This document shows, in pieces, positions 25,547-36,600 of a stretch of 64,000 nucleotides of DNA. Under the pieces are notes generated by a model, which did not search any database, was not told the DNA's origin, and saw only the letters and a program-made list of their open reading frames with translations. The translations under genes and the position numbers were made by a program. The stretch's first letter is position 1, and each line of letters opens with the position of its first letter. Origin of the DNA: JADLHS01 sp964561105 (GTDB taxonomy: Bacteria; Verrucomicrobiota; Verrucomicrobiia; Limisphaerales; JADLHS01); contig CAZLOH010000003.1 of NCBI GenBank assembly GCA_964561105.1, positions 1 to 64,000 on the forward strand, given 5' to 3'.

Positions 25547-26200
25547 TTAAACAATTTTTCCGATTCGTCGGATCACCTCGCCGGTGTTTTCCAGCCACCA
25601 GCCGAACATCGTCGTCAATTCCACCTTTGCGGTGAGCAACGGAATGGCAATGAGCAGCACCAACACGTTGCCCAGAAAAATTACGACGGCGGAAAACAGG
25701 TAACCCTGGCTGGTGATGTCCGACTGTTGGGTTTTCAAAATGTACGCCGTGAGGGTGAGGTGAAAGGCGTAGGCGGCGCCGACGAGCAAATGAAACCACG
25801 CCAGGTAGCCCTGCCAGTTCCAGATGAGTTGCCCGCCGAGAAACACCAGCACCACCAGCACTGCATAGAACGGAAAAAAATAAGGCGACAAGGAAATGAG
25901 GAAATTGTTTTTGTCCACGATGACATGTCCGCCGTTGGCGGTGGCCTTGAACTTCTTCACGCTGCCCCCGAACAGCCACACCCAGACTGCGTGCGTCAGT
26001 TCGTGTCCGACCACGTAAATCCACATCGGCTTGGGCAGCAACCAGAGGATGACCAGCCAGCAGGCCGCCCCGGCGGCAATGGGGATCAAGGTCGTATCCG
26101 CCCCACCGCACCGGCTCATCACCATCCAAAGCGTCTTGCCCGCGCCGTAGCAAACCGGCAACAACAGCAGCGCGAGAATAAATTTGATCCATTTCGGCAC
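25547..26200 (-). CDS. Putative membrane metalloprotease (HELTH motif)
   Basis: A 217-residue integral membrane protein with about five hydrophobic segments and the metalloprotease-like motif VVGHELTHAVWVWLFGG (His66, Glu67, His70) between spans two and three. It lacks the second M50 signature (N-x-x-P-x-x-x-L-D-G), so it resembles the family of putative M50-like membrane peptidases only in the HExxH part. The start at 26200 (MPKWIKFILALLLLPV) gives a first membrane span. It follows the giant-protein operon on the same strand, 61 bp before its 3' end neighbour's stop, but may be independent. Activity is not proven. Confidence 0.75.
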   Translation of the reverse strand: MPKWIKFILALLLLPVCYGAGKTLWMVMSRCGGADTTLIPIAAGAACWLVILWLLPKPMWIYVVGHELTHAVWVWLFGGSVKKFKATANGGHVIVDKNNFLISLSPYFFPFYAVLVVLVFLGGQLIWNWQGYLAWFHLLVGAAYAFHLTLTAYILKTQQSDITSQGYLFSAVVIFLGNVLVLLIAIPLLTAKVELTTMFGWWLENTGEVIRRIGKIV

Positions 26201-26261
26201 GCGCCGAGCAAACTGGAATCAGAATTCCAATGCCAGAAGAAAGCGTGCTCGTCAGTCGAAC

Positions 26262-29200
26262 TCACGGTCGGCGCAAGCGGAAAAATTCCTGGGGTTTGAG
26301 ACTGATCAGATCGCGACTGAACTCAAACTGCCCGTCGGCCGGGTTGACCGTCGCGGTGAGCGGGGTCCAAATGATTGGCGGCGCCAGGTCGGTGGTGGAC
26401 TCGAGCGTGTAGCCATCGTAATTCGTGCTCCAATAGACCACCACGACATTGGGTTCGGTGCGAATGAACAAACCGGGGCGCGACTCAACCAACGGCGGCA
26501 ACGCTACCAACACCGAACCGACAAAGTCTATGTCGCTTCCGACGGATGTGAGCAGCAAGCGCGGCGCACAATGACACGCGCCGCCGTCGGATTCGAGCGG
26601 GATCACCCACAGTCCGTTCATTCCACCGATGGCGCCCGCACCGATGATGCCGCGGCCATCGGGCGTCCAGATTGCTCCGTGCGGAAAACCATCTGCTCCC
26701 GTGAGCGCGGTGATTTGCCGCAGATTTGAACCGTCCGCGTTCGCCGTCCACAGGTTCACGCCGGTGTTGAGGAACAGGGGTGAACTCTGGTCCGCCATGA
26801 GCAACTTCGTTCCGTCCGGCGACCATGCAGGCCAGCGCAGGCGCAACGTGGTCGGCTCGGCAATCCTGGTTCGCGAAGACCAATCCGGCGAAGTGACGTA
26901 AACGCCGTGCGGAGCGCCGGGATTCGAGTTGTGAAACGCCAGCCGCCCGTCCACCGGATTGACCACGGGCGCTTCGTCGTAACATTCCGGCGTGAGCGCC
27001 GGAGGCAGTTGCGTGAAGAGGCCGCCCGCGGGCCCGCTCCACAAGAGGCAATTATCGTCGAACACCAGATTTGTCCCGTACCAATCAAAAGCCTGGATGG
27101 CCGCTTCGTTGGTGTAGAAGATCGTTTCCTGTCCCGTGGTGAGGTTGCGTGACCAGATGTTGCCCGCTGCCGTCACACCTCCGCCGCCGCGCAGGAAAGC
27201 CAATCGCTGGGCGTCAGGCGACACGCGCGGCCGCGCACCGTCGGTGATGAAGGTTTCGCCGCTGCCATCGAGGTTGATGGCCCAGGTGGTGTCGTTGAAA
27301 TCGGCCAGGTAACCGTATTGAATGTGGTCCACCTCCCAATCCTGGCTGGTTGGGGTCGTGAGACTGATGCTGGAGATGCCGCCGGGGTTCACCACGCCGA
27401 AGAAGCGGTCTTCCGCCGTCGCTGCACCGCCCGCGCCGTCGCCCAGATTGACACCGGTGCTCGTGCCCAGCGACACGCCGTTGGCGTCGCGAGCCGTGAA
27501 GAGCACGTTGCCGTGACCGACTACGCCGGCAGTCACAAGGCCGATGTCCGTGAACACGATGCCCGCGTGAGTGGGCAGACGCCCGCCGAGCGCCGCCGCA
27601 TCGAATGTAATGGTGATGTTGGTCTGCGCTCCGCCGGAATAAAACGAATGTCCGCCCGCGCCGGAGCCGTTCATCGAACCATCGTCCGCGTCCACCGAAT
27701 CCGTGTTCACGCTCGGGCCGGCGACCACCCAACCCGCGTTCGCGGTCGCGCCCGGGGTGTTGAACACACCGTCCTCAAAGTCTTCGAGATAGAAATAACT
27801 GAAACCGCTCCCGCTCATCGGACCCGCGACCAGGTCCGTGCTGGGGGTCGGACCGAGTTGAGCATAACCGGCCACCGCAAACGGGCTGTCGGCAAAACTC
27901 AAATACGGCGACGGCCCTTGCAAGCCCGACAACTCCGCCGCCGTCGAGTGCCGGCTGTAGAAAACCGTGCCGCGCGTCGAAAGGATGACGCGATTGGTGT
28001 CAATCACCGGTGGCGGATTCGTATCGCTGCCCGGCAACGTGACGGGCGGTTCAATCGGCGTGACCGTCGAGGCGAGTGTGTAGGCGGCGAATTGCGAACG
28101 ACTCCGCGCGCCGCTCAGAGCGCTGCCGTAATACTCGATGGTGGCGGTATTGGTCAGATAAAATGGGCCGGTGTTCGCGTAGAGTTCCCACGGGGCGGCA
28201 GAGCCCTGGCGATAATAAATGTCGTCAAGGCCAAAGCTGGAGAAGTAGATCAGGATCGGGCCGGTGTACGGACCGGGCGGCGGACTAATCTGAACCAGCG
28301 ACGGCTCCTCCGCTCGCATCGGCGCGTAATTAAAGAACGAAACGTCAAGCCGATATTGGTTGGGCAGCACGTAACCCGTCCCAGTCGGCGGGCCGCTGAG
28401 GTTGTTGGTGTGGAGATTGCCCAGACCGTTCGTTGGCCCGGCATCCGTTTCCGCCTGCGTCGAGAAGCCCGGCGCGAAACTGACTCCGCTGCTCCAGTCC
28501 GGGGCGCTCACGGATTCCAGTAACATCACCGGATCCAACCCGAACGGCGTCGTGGTGAGCACCCAAACATTGCCGCGCGTGGCCGGGGTGGAAACGCTCG
28601 GCAAACTGCTGCTGCTGGTTTGAACATAATCGCCGCCGGCGTTGCGAGTGAAAACCTGGGCGGAAACCGACGAGAGCAGATTGGACGCGCTGGAAAACAG
28701 AATGAACTTTCCGCTGCCCAACGGAGACACGCCGGTGACGGCATTACCCTCGGGTCCGACCGCGTAGCCCGCGCTGATGTGCAATTGATCGTCGCTGGCG
28801 GACAGGCGCAACCCGCTGACGACACCAAAGTCAGATATGGCCACAACCAGACCATTTGTTTGTTCGTCCACGAAATAAAGCTGCCGCACCGGCCATGGCA
28901 ACAAGCTGACCGTCGCGGGGCCAAAACTGAAATCTCCGCCCGTATTGATCAGCGGCTGCACGATGATATTTGACTGGCCCGGCACGTAGAACAGCAGGCG
29001 CGGGTATGGTTCGTTGTTGAAATTGCCGGCCACATACTCGACGCCGGGAGGCAGATTGGAACGGACGAGCACCGGTGCGGCCGTGTTGGTGTAGGCGAAC
29101 GCGACAAACGTGTCGTTGCTGCCGCCCCGACGAATCGCCGCCAGCAAGGTGGCGTCCGTCGCCGCGCGGCGGAACGAACTGGCGCTGCCGAGATAACCGT

Positions 29201-29822
29201 CCGCTGCGACCTGATCCTGGAAATACGCAGTTCCATCTCCGCTGAACGCCAGCAAATCGAGCAGCGTGATCCCCGGATCATGCGCGCCCGCGCTGAGCCA
29301 GCTTCGGTCGGCCAGCGTTCCGTACGGCGCGTCCAAGCCCACCAACAACGAAACATCCGCGTGCGGGGGATTGATGATGGAAGGCGCCGGCGCATTGCTG
29401 GGATCGGCAAGCGTCACGACATGGATGGTGTTCAGCCCCGCCGCGGCAACGGCAATGGCGTCGCGATTCGTTTGCGCGAATCGGCCCACCGCGAGCGCGG
29501 TTGCCGGATCCGCTCCGGTGGGCAGGGGCTGCGACCAATCGAGTCCGCCGCTCACGTTCTGGTAGCCGACGCGCGCGTTGCCGGTCAGTTTGTCGAGCAC
29601 GACCACGTCGGGCTGGCCGTCGCCGTTGAAATCGCCCGAGGCGAGAAACTCAGTGGAGGTTTCATAAACGGAACCGGCGGAAGCGGAGCAACACCAAACT
29701 CTGAATAGCAAACAGCAGAGACTCATCCAGCCGCTAGCTCCAAATGCACGATGGCGCGGCATCTTGACGCGGAAAGTTTGGAGCCTCACGGATGCTTGAA
29801 GGTTGTCGTTTGGAGCGTTCAT
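26262..29822 (-). CDS. Giant exported FG-GAP / TolB-propeller protein (third gene of operon)
   Basis: A protein of 1186 residues (1166 if the start is 29762). After an atypical signal region (SGWMSLCCLLFRVWCC) come an FG-GAP-type calcium-loop repeat (DFNGDGQPDVVVLDK), a long beta-rich part, a chitobiase-C-terminal-like motif (about 515-575, GPILIYFSSFGLDDIYYRQG), and a TolB/WD40-like propeller at about 840-1080 (INLDGSGETFITDG, ARPRVSPDAQRLAFLRGG, WSPDGTKLLMADQS). It ends in KPQEFFRLRRP, a tail common in exported Verrucomicrobia proteins. Its ATG lies 9 bp after the stop of the preceding gene with GAGGG upstream, so translation is coupled. No catalytic domain is seen; it is probably a surface or periplasmic binding protein. 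Confidence 0.8.
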   Translation of the reverse strand: MNAPNDNLQASVRLQTFRVKMPRHRAFGASGWMSLCCLLFRVWCCSASAGSVYETSTEFLASGDFNGDGQPDVVVLDKLTGNARVGYQNVSGGLDWSQPLPTGADPATALAVGRFAQTNRDAIAVAAAGLNTIHVVTLADPSNAPAPSIINPPHADVSLLVGLDAPYGTLADRSWLSAGAHDPGITLLDLLAFSGDGTAYFQDQVAADGYLGSASSFRRAATDATLLAAIRRGGSNDTFVAFAYTNTAAPVLVRSNLPPGVEYVAGNFNNEPYPRLLFYVPGQSNIIVQPLINTGGDFSFGPATVSLLPWPVRQLYFVDEQTNGLVVAISDFGVVSGLRLSASDDQLHISAGYAVGPEGNAVTGVSPLGSGKFILFSSASNLLSSVSAQVFTRNAGGDYVQTSSSSLPSVSTPATRGNVWVLTTTPFGLDPVMLLESVSAPDWSSGVSFAPGFSTQAETDAGPTNGLGNLHTNNLSGPPTGTGYVLPNQYRLDVSFFNYAPMRAEEPSLVQISPPPGPYTGPILIYFSSFGLDDIYYRQGSAAPWELYANTGPFYLTNTATIEYYGSALSGARSRSQFAAYTLASTVTPIEPPVTLPGSDTNPPPVIDTNRVILSTRGTVFYSRHSTAAELSGLQGPSPYLSFADSPFAVAGYAQLGPTPSTDLVAGPMSGSGFSYFYLEDFEDGVFNTPGATANAGWVVAGPSVNTDSVDADDGSMNGSGAGGHSFYSGGAQTNITITFDAAALGGRLPTHAGIVFTDIGLVTAGVVGHGNVLFTARDANGVSLGTSTGVNLGDGAGGAATAEDRFFGVVNPGGISSISLTTPTSQDWEVDHIQYGYLADFNDTTWAINLDGSGETFITDGARPRVSPDAQRLAFLRGGGGVTAAGNIWSRNLTTGQETIFYTNEAAIQAFDWYGTNLVFDDNCLLWSGPAGGLFTQLPPALTPECYDEAPVVNPVDGRLAFHNSNPGAPHGVYVTSPDWSSRTRIAEPTTLRLRWPAWSPDGTKLLMADQSSPLFLNTGVNLWTANADGSNLRQITALTGADGFPHGAIWTPDGRGIIGAGAIGGMNGLWVIPLESDGGACHCAPRLLLTSVGSDIDFVGSVLVALPPLVESRPGLFIRTEPNVVVVYWSTNYDGYTLESTTDLAPPIIWTPLTATVNPADGQFEFSRDLISLKPQEFFRLRRP

Positions 29823-29831
29823 TCCAGTCCC

Positions 29832-32800
29832 TCAGTTGGGCGGCAGTTCCACTTCGCCTGCCGGGATGATCTCCCCGATCTCGCGTTGGTCGTTGAAATG
29901 CGCCACGAAATAGCGATAGCGCGCGCCGCGGAGAACCGGCTGCAGGTCCCGGAGGTAAATGGGCGCGCTGAGGTCGGGCGTGAATTCCCGATTGATCGCG
30001 AACAGCCGGTCGGGAATCGTGACGGTGTCAACTTCATTCCCATGCTCAATCGTCCACGGCAAGCGTTCGATCAGCGGCGAAACTTGCATGACCGCGCCCG
30101 AGACTTTGGGAAACACCAAATTGGTGAGTTGCTGCCGATAGACCACGATGGGAAACAACCGGGGAAGCAGCGAGAGATCGCCTCGATTTCGCCGGAAGAC
30201 GACGACGTTGGGGTCGGGATTGATGTGGCTTGCGTAAACAATGTAGGACGCGAACGTGCCCGAGCCGACATTGATCTGGACGCCCAGAGCATCGGGGTTT
30301 GGATCCAGCTCACCGAGGCGAATGCCAACCGGGTAGCGCTCATCCAGTTTCAGATTCGCGTCTCGCAACAATGTGGCCACGACACAGTTTGTGCCGCCGG
30401 GTCCGTCAAAATTGTTCACTGGCGGCAAAGCTCGCGCCGGCCACGGCACGTCCTGTGGCACGTACGGCGCGGTCCAGACGAACTCCTGAACATCTGACAA
30501 CGACTGGTTGGCCGGATCGCGGGAACTCACCGCGGCGACGCTGATCAGGTAATGCACGTTTGGCTTCACGCTGGCCGTGAGTGTGAACTGCGGCCCCGGC
30601 CCAAACCCCGCACTGATGGGCGGCGTCAGGAAAGCGTCGTCAAATGACAGATATTGCGAGGCGAATGAGCGCAGGTGTGAACCCAGCCCCAGAAAGATTG
30701 CCTGCTTGTTGAACAACGGATAAGGCGTCAATTTGGGTGAAACAAAATCACGCGGCGCGTCCGGCACGTCGGGATCGGTCCGCTTGAGGGTGACCAGGAA
30801 TCGCGCGACCCCCGCCGTGGGGCAGAACCAGTTGAGCACGACCTGCGGATTGAGACTGGTACCGGCCGGCTGCGGAGCCGAGAGCATCGGCCGTGGCAAC
30901 TCGCCCGGATGGGCATCTTTGCAACCAAGGAACGCCAGCGGACTGCCGTTGCCGTTTTGATCCAGCAGTTGCACGAAGTAACACAGGCGCGCCGGGACAA
31001 CCGGCATCGCGTCGTCGCGGGTTTCGAGTATCTTGTTCGGGTTCGCGGGATCGTAAATTCCCGCGCCGGCCGCCAGCAAGGTCAGCGGTCCATCATCCAC
31101 GCGGCGATACACGCGATACTCGTGGGTGCGTGGCGTGAGATGGAAACGTATCCGCAGCGGCGCCACGGCGCCACCGGCGGCCGCGCTGGTCACGTGTTGA
31201 TCACAATCCGCTTCGCCCGGCAAGTTGGCGATACATCCCTGGAATTGCGGCACGGGGCCGATGAGACACGCGGGATACGGCACCCAAAAGACATTATTCG
31301 CGTCACCCGTTACCAGCGCGACATCGCCCCAAACGCCATTGGTAAACGCCTGCACCAGCAATGGCGTACCCGGCGTGACATTGAATTGCATTGAAACCAT
31401 CCCGCTCACGTCCGGGGCGACGTTGTAGGCGGGGTAGCACACAGAATTCCCGTTGTTCAAAGCCTGGAGGAACGGATCGCCGGAACTCAGCGCGGTAGCC
31501 AACAGTTCGCCAGCGTAGAAAACCACCTCGTGTTGTTCCGTTGGTGGGAAGGGCGCGGTCAGGGTTGCATTCACGACACTGGAAACCTGGTCGTTGTCCG
31601 CTCCGACCAGGCAACCGATATTAAGCGTGCGATTGTAGCTGACGCTGGCCGCCACCGGATAATCCAACGTCGCCACCTCTCCGCCCGGCGGGAAATAAAC
31701 CGGGCCAATCGTGTCCACCTGCGTGCTGACGCCGGACACGGTGTTCGTGACGTGGAATTGAACCCAGGCAATGCCGTGATCGCGCCGGACACACGTGAGC
31801 CGGAAGTTCAATGTTTGCGGGTCGGCGGTGATGTTGTTCGTCGCGAAAGCCTGGAACATCACCACCGGCGTGCCGCAACTACCAACGATGCTGCCCGTCG
31901 TCGCGGCCGGCGCACTCCAGTCGCGCAACACGCCCCAGGCGGGCGGTGACTGCGGCGAAAGCAACGGATCGCAGGCGTTGGTGACCACGGCGCGGATCGT
32001 GTACCAAACATTGGTGGCATTGGCGTTGGTGCGCGCTCCGGGCGTGTTGTCGAGAAACCAATTCACGTTTGTGCCCACGAGCTGCGAAACGATGGCGATG
32101 CGATTGCTCGCGGGTGTGGCGTCGTTGGTGTACGCGCCGGACGGATTGTTCCAGCGATAGATCCAATATTGATCCACGGCGTCGGTGACATTCGTGTTTT
32201 GCGTCCAGGACACTTGCAACCGCGGTTGGTTCGTCGAGCCGGGCAGAATCACATTCGCCACCTGCAAGCCGTCCGGCGCCACCGGCGGAATCCGCCGGCA
32301 GGCGATGGCCAATCCACCCGGCGAAACCAGCCCGTCGCGGCCCAACAGATCCCGCGCCGTGACGAAGTAGTAAAACTCGGCCCCGGCCGTGAAGTTTGTC
32401 CCCAGAGTCGCGCGGCCGTTATCGGCGAAGAAGAATGTCGTCGTGTCACCTGGATCACTCGCGCCGCCCGGATAGAATGGTTTCGTGGCCATCACGGCCG
32501 TGTCGTTGTTCGCTCGGACAAAATTCGGGTTGGAGTGGAGTGCCGCCAGCGTCGGCGGCGTCACATCGAAACCGCCGGCGATAGCCGCGGCCTTGGGCAT
32601 CCGCCAGACGTTGTAACCGAATTGCAGCGGCGAAAGCGCCCGCAACTCATCCGGAGCGCCCCACCGCAAGCGGATGAGCAGGTGATCGCTCGGCGCGTTT
32701 GTCTTCAACTGAAACGGCGGGCCGGGCGCGGGCAAAACCACTGGCGCGTTGGGGGTGATGGTCACGCGACCGACCACCTCCCCCGCCGCACCCGTGACGG

Positions 32801-33641
32801 GATTCGCTTCGCGGATTTCGTACGTCGTCGTGGTGGTGATCTGTTCGGCGAACGCGCGACCAACACAAAACTGCAATCCGGGGCTGCCATTACCCATCAG
32901 AGCCAGGGACCCGGCCAGCACCGGGTCGGAGGCGGCCATTGTCAGCGCGGTGAGAACCTTCTGCCCCAGGGATTGGCTGGTGATGCCGGGCACGGCGCGG
33001 AGCAAGCCGACGACGCGGTTGGACCGGGCCGTATGGGCCAGGGCGCGATCCAGCGCCGTCAGATTCTGGCCGAGGGAAACCGAGCTATTGAGCAGCGTGT
33101 CAATCGCGCTGACGTTCGTTTGTTGGAACAGCGTTGTGCGCAGGGTAAAGGTGCCGGCGTTGGTCGGATAACCAAGTTTGCGATAGACGGCAAATCGTTT
33201 GCCGGACAGAATCTGCGCATCCGACGACCCGATGAGCACGTACGACCAGTCGTGGTTTGCCCCATCGCGAAGGGTGGTGCCGACCGTGACCACGAGATTC
33301 GAGAGCGGAGTTTGCGCCCAAGCGTCCACCGGCGCGAAGCTCCACGCTGTCAGCCCCAGACTCAGGAGCAGCACCCAACGCCACGCACCGGACGCGCCGC
33401 TTCGTCCGCTGAAGCTTCGAGGGGCGCAGCCAATTTGCTTGCCGGTGGTGCTGGTCGCGCTGCGACCAGCCCGTCCGCGCAGAGCGGACGGAATCGAGCG
33501 CGCGAGACGTTCCGACGCGCCGCTCTGCGCGTCGCGACTCCTCGCAGCGCGACGAGTTCCACCGCTCGAAGTTGGCAGAGTTTGCAATAAACCGAGCTGC
33601 GCCCAGCCTGGCGTTTGGAGTTTGCTGCGGGTTGCTTTCAT
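29832..33641 (-). CDS. Giant exported fibronectin-like protein with translated repeat (second gene of operon)
   Basis: A 1269-residue protein from the start at 33641, 7 bp after the stop of the 2100-residue gene. The true membrane-targeting stretch (WRWVLLLSLGLTAWSFAPVD) only begins near residue 87. Residues about 25-85 are an Arg/Ser/Gly-rich insert encoded by a palindromic repeat element, so the signal is displaced from the N-terminus. The mature part is beta-rich with several fibronectin-III-like segments (for example LLIRLRWGAPDELRALSPLQ, LQVSWTQNTNVTDAVDQYWI, PQVVLNWFCPTAG, each followed by YxxYR-type strands). No enzyme motif was found. Either the insert is tolerated or a downstream GTG near the hydrophobic stretch is used instead. 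Confidence 0.8.
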   Translation of the reverse strand: MKATRSKLQTPGWAQLGLLQTLPTSSGGTRRAARSRDAQSGASERLARSIPSALRGRAGRSATSTTGKQIGCAPRSFSGRSGASGAWRWVLLLSLGLTAWSFAPVDAWAQTPLSNLVVTVGTTLRDGANHDWSYVLIGSSDAQILSGKRFAVYRKLGYPTNAGTFTLRTTLFQQTNVSAIDTLLNSSVSLGQNLTALDRALAHTARSNRVVGLLRAVPGITSQSLGQKVLTALTMAASDPVLAGSLALMGNGSPGLQFCVGRAFAEQITTTTTYEIREANPVTGAAGEVVGRVTITPNAPVVLPAPGPPFQLKTNAPSDHLLIRLRWGAPDELRALSPLQFGYNVWRMPKAAAIAGGFDVTPPTLAALHSNPNFVRANNDTAVMATKPFYPGGASDPGDTTTFFFADNGRATLGTNFTAGAEFYYFVTARDLLGRDGLVSPGGLAIACRRIPPVAPDGLQVANVILPGSTNQPRLQVSWTQNTNVTDAVDQYWIYRWNNPSGAYTNDATPASNRIAIVSQLVGTNVNWFLDNTPGARTNANATNVWYTIRAVVTNACDPLLSPQSPPAWGVLRDWSAPAATTGSIVGSCGTPVVMFQAFATNNITADPQTLNFRLTCVRRDHGIAWVQFHVTNTVSGVSTQVDTIGPVYFPPGGEVATLDYPVAASVSYNRTLNIGCLVGADNDQVSSVVNATLTAPFPPTEQHEVVFYAGELLATALSSGDPFLQALNNGNSVCYPAYNVAPDVSGMVSMQFNVTPGTPLLVQAFTNGVWGDVALVTGDANNVFWVPYPACLIGPVPQFQGCIANLPGEADCDQHVTSAAAGGAVAPLRIRFHLTPRTHEYRVYRRVDDGPLTLLAAGAGIYDPANPNKILETRDDAMPVVPARLCYFVQLLDQNGNGSPLAFLGCKDAHPGELPRPMLSAPQPAGTSLNPQVVLNWFCPTAGVARFLVTLKRTDPDVPDAPRDFVSPKLTPYPLFNKQAIFLGLGSHLRSFASQYLSFDDAFLTPPISAGFGPGPQFTLTASVKPNVHYLISVAAVSSRDPANQSLSDVQEFVWTAPYVPQDVPWPARALPPVNNFDGPGGTNCVVATLLRDANLKLDERYPVGIRLGELDPNPDALGVQINVGSGTFASYIVYASHINPDPNVVVFRRNRGDLSLLPRLFPIVVYRQQLTNLVFPKVSGAVMQVSPLIERLPWTIEHGNEVDTVTIPDRLFAINREFTPDLSAPIYLRDLQPVLRGARYRYFVAHFNDQREIGEIIPAGEVELPPN
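33390..33570. repeat. Palindromic repeat element inside a coding sequence
   Basis: This stretch contains several hairpins in a row: 33450-33470 (GCTGGTCGC, 3-nt loop, GCGACCAGC), 33471-33491 (CCGTCCGC and GCGGACGG with a 5-nt loop) and 33514-33533 (GACGCG...CGCGTC). The dense inverted repeats and the Arg/Ser-rich translation mark it as a mobile palindromic repeat that landed in frame between the start codon and the signal sequence of the gene at 29832-33641. Confidence 0.7.
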
Positions 33642-33648
33642 GCGGCGG

Positions 33649-36600
33649 TCAGTAATCAATGAAGTAGTCAATCCCGTTGTCCTTGATGACGCCTGTGACT
33701 TTGACTTCTTTGCAACCCTCGACGCAGAACGGACAGACCCCGATCCGGCCGCACACCTGGGCTGAGCCGCCCACGGTGAGTTGATTGGCTGTGTCGAGCA
33801 CGACGAACACCGTCCAGCCCGCGCTGCCTTCCAGCACGTAAAGAAGTTTCACGTCCACGTTTACACTCTGCCGGCCACCGATCCGGCCAAAGCGCGGGCC
33901 GCCTTGATAGAATAACGCGGTGGAAATGTCGGCGCGCACGTCGAGGGCATCGCTGGATTCGCCAAAGAGAATATCGGAGAGCGACAAGCCGCCACCGAAC
34001 TCGAGATAGACGCCATCGAATTCACCGGGCTGCTGCAGCACTTGTTCCACCTCGGGATCAATGAGCTTCAGCGCGTCGAGTGAACAGGCATGACCTGCGA
34101 ACATGCCCGCTCGAAAATCCACCGGGGCCCCAAGGATGACAACCGTGGCCTTGGCTTGCGCAGTGAAATAGTTCTCCACTTCGCCGATGGCCAGCGCGGC
34201 CTGGATTTCGCTCATCGAGCAGCCTTTGAAGCCCGCCTGACCGCGAATGCCGAGCGAACCGCCGATGCCTTTCACCGCGCCGCCCGCCAGCGTCCAGCGC
34301 GCGGCAACGCTCAGCGTCAGTTTCTTCCCGCTCGGGTCCACCGAGGGCACGCCCGCCCAATCCAGGGGGATGTCGTTCGCGCCCAACGTCACCTCGGCAG
34401 CCGCGCCGCCCGCGGGAATGCACGCGAGGGGAGCAGTGGCGGAATCCAGTTCCTTGATGTCCATGAACGCGGAGAAATTCATTTCGTCCGGCAGATTCAG
34501 TTTGATCTGCGAATCGAGATGGATGGCGCGCAACGAATCTCCCTGGAACGTGGGTGCGCCGCGAATCTTCGCCGAGGCCAGCGAACCACTCAACCGCCCC
34601 ACGCCTTTCATCGCGTCGAAGACACCGTCCGTTTCGCCCGCGATGCCCACCTGTTGTTCCAGCCCGTTGCGGATCGTGCGGTTCAACTGGTCGAACAGGA
34701 CGTTCATGATTTGATCGAGCAGAAAGTTCTTGTCGTAGAGAAACTGCCGGAAGGTCTGCTGGTATTTGCCGGGAATCGGCGAACCGAGAAACGCGAGGAT
34801 CAGTTGTTCCCGAATCTGTTCCCTGGCCCGCGCGGGATCGGCGGTAAAGAAATCGCCGGCCGGCCCGACGACGCTGCCGAGCAAATTGGAAACGGCGCCG
34901 CCGGCCTGCTGCAGGAAGGCGCTCGTGGCGACCAGATCATGGTTGGCGAGTTCGAGCGACTGGTTGAAATCGGTGGCGAGCGGCACGGCGCCGATTTGCG
35001 CGCGCACCTGCTGGAATTGCGCGCGGAGGTCGGTCAGTTCGCTTTCGAGCTGGGTGAGCGTGGGATCGAGGTCGGCCAGCAAATCGTTCACGACCGAATC
35101 GCCCAGCGTGGTGAAAAAGCCGATGGCCGGGCCCTGGTCCTGCACCAGTTTCTGGATGATGATTTGCACGACATGGCGTTTGCCGTCCGGGTCCTTTTGC
35201 AGCACGCGCTGGAACAATCCCATCGTGTCATCCACATCATGCAGAGTCTGGGCAATCTGGCCGACGACCTTGGTGGCGTCGGCCGTGGTACCGTTGAGCG
35301 ATTGAATAGCCGTCTGCAAGCCGTTGCTGCCGGCGCTCACGATGGCGGCCGTATTCGCCAGCAACGCCGTCTTGTTTCCGGCCAACGGCGCGAGCGCCGT
35401 GTAGAGATTGTCCACCACATTGCTGCCCGGTGCGGTAAGCGCGGTTTCCAACACGGGCCGGAAGAAATCCCCGGCATCCTCGCGCAACAGCGTTTGCAGA
35501 CTGCGAAAGCCCTTGGTGATGCCGCTGGCATCCAGCCCGCCTTGCACCGCCGACGCGATTGCGTTGGAAAGGGTGTTGAGCGGCGCGTTGATTTCGTTGA
35601 CCGCGTCGTTGGCGAGATCGAGCAACTTGATGCGCGGCAGTTTCAGGTCCAGGTCCTGCGCGAAATCAAAATCCACCTTGCCGGGGCTGAGTTCCTTGAG
35701 GTCGCTGTCCACGTCAATCACCGGGAGCGTTACCGTCGCGGGCGTGAATCCCCTGAACTCGCGCAGCAATGGATTCCAGTCGAGCGGATAATCGAATCCG
35801 GCCACCTCGATCCAGTTGCGCTGGGCGCGCGGGCGATAGTTCTCGTCCGGCGAATGGCGGTACTGATTCAAACTCACCGCCGTCGGCCAGCCGTCCGAGT
35901 TCGGATCGAACTTCGCCGTGTTGAAATAGTTCTGCGCGCCGACGTTCCAGCCGCGATTCGCGCCGAGTCCTTCCTCGGCGGGCCAGCCGCCCATGATTGC
36001 AATCGTCGCGTCCGTCTGGCTCAGCGGCGTGACGTGGAGTTGCACCTTCACATCCCGGAAGAACGGCACGCGCAACCGGCCGACGAGGTTGAAGAACCCG
36101 GGAACCGAGGGCGCGGATTGATAATTGTTGAAGTAGCCCTCCGCCGCCGTGGTGAGCGGAAAATAGCTCCCGCCCGGCCCTTGCAACTGCAAATTGGCGG
36201 CCACCGGAAAGCGCGAGTCCACCCCGTCGGCGATCCCGGTGGCAGGCGTGGCAAGGTTGCCGTCCGGCTTGAAACCGAGTCGCGCGTGAAAGGCGTTCGA
36301 GATGAACGGCAGCTTGAGACCGACGCCCAGGACGAGATAGCGATTGGCAAAACTGCACGGGTCGGCCGACAACGGTTTGAAATCGAGCGCGAGCGGCTGG
36401 ATGTAGGTGTTCCAGTAACTCATCTTTTTCTGCCCGACCGTGGCGGGCAGCTCCGCAGTGTCGAGATTGCCGCGACAGAGGAATTTCATCCGCTCGAACT
36501 CGACGGTGAAATCCGACGGGTACGGCAACACCACCTGGCCATCGGTGCGTGACTCGTGATTGTCGCCGTCGAGATAGGACAGCCGATAGCTCGCGAACGA

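Noticed and set aside
34090..36552. An 820-codon open frame on the plus strand inside the LamG giant gene
   Set aside because: It is antisense to a gene with clear domains, has no recognisable motif, and long antisense frames are common in GC-rich genes.
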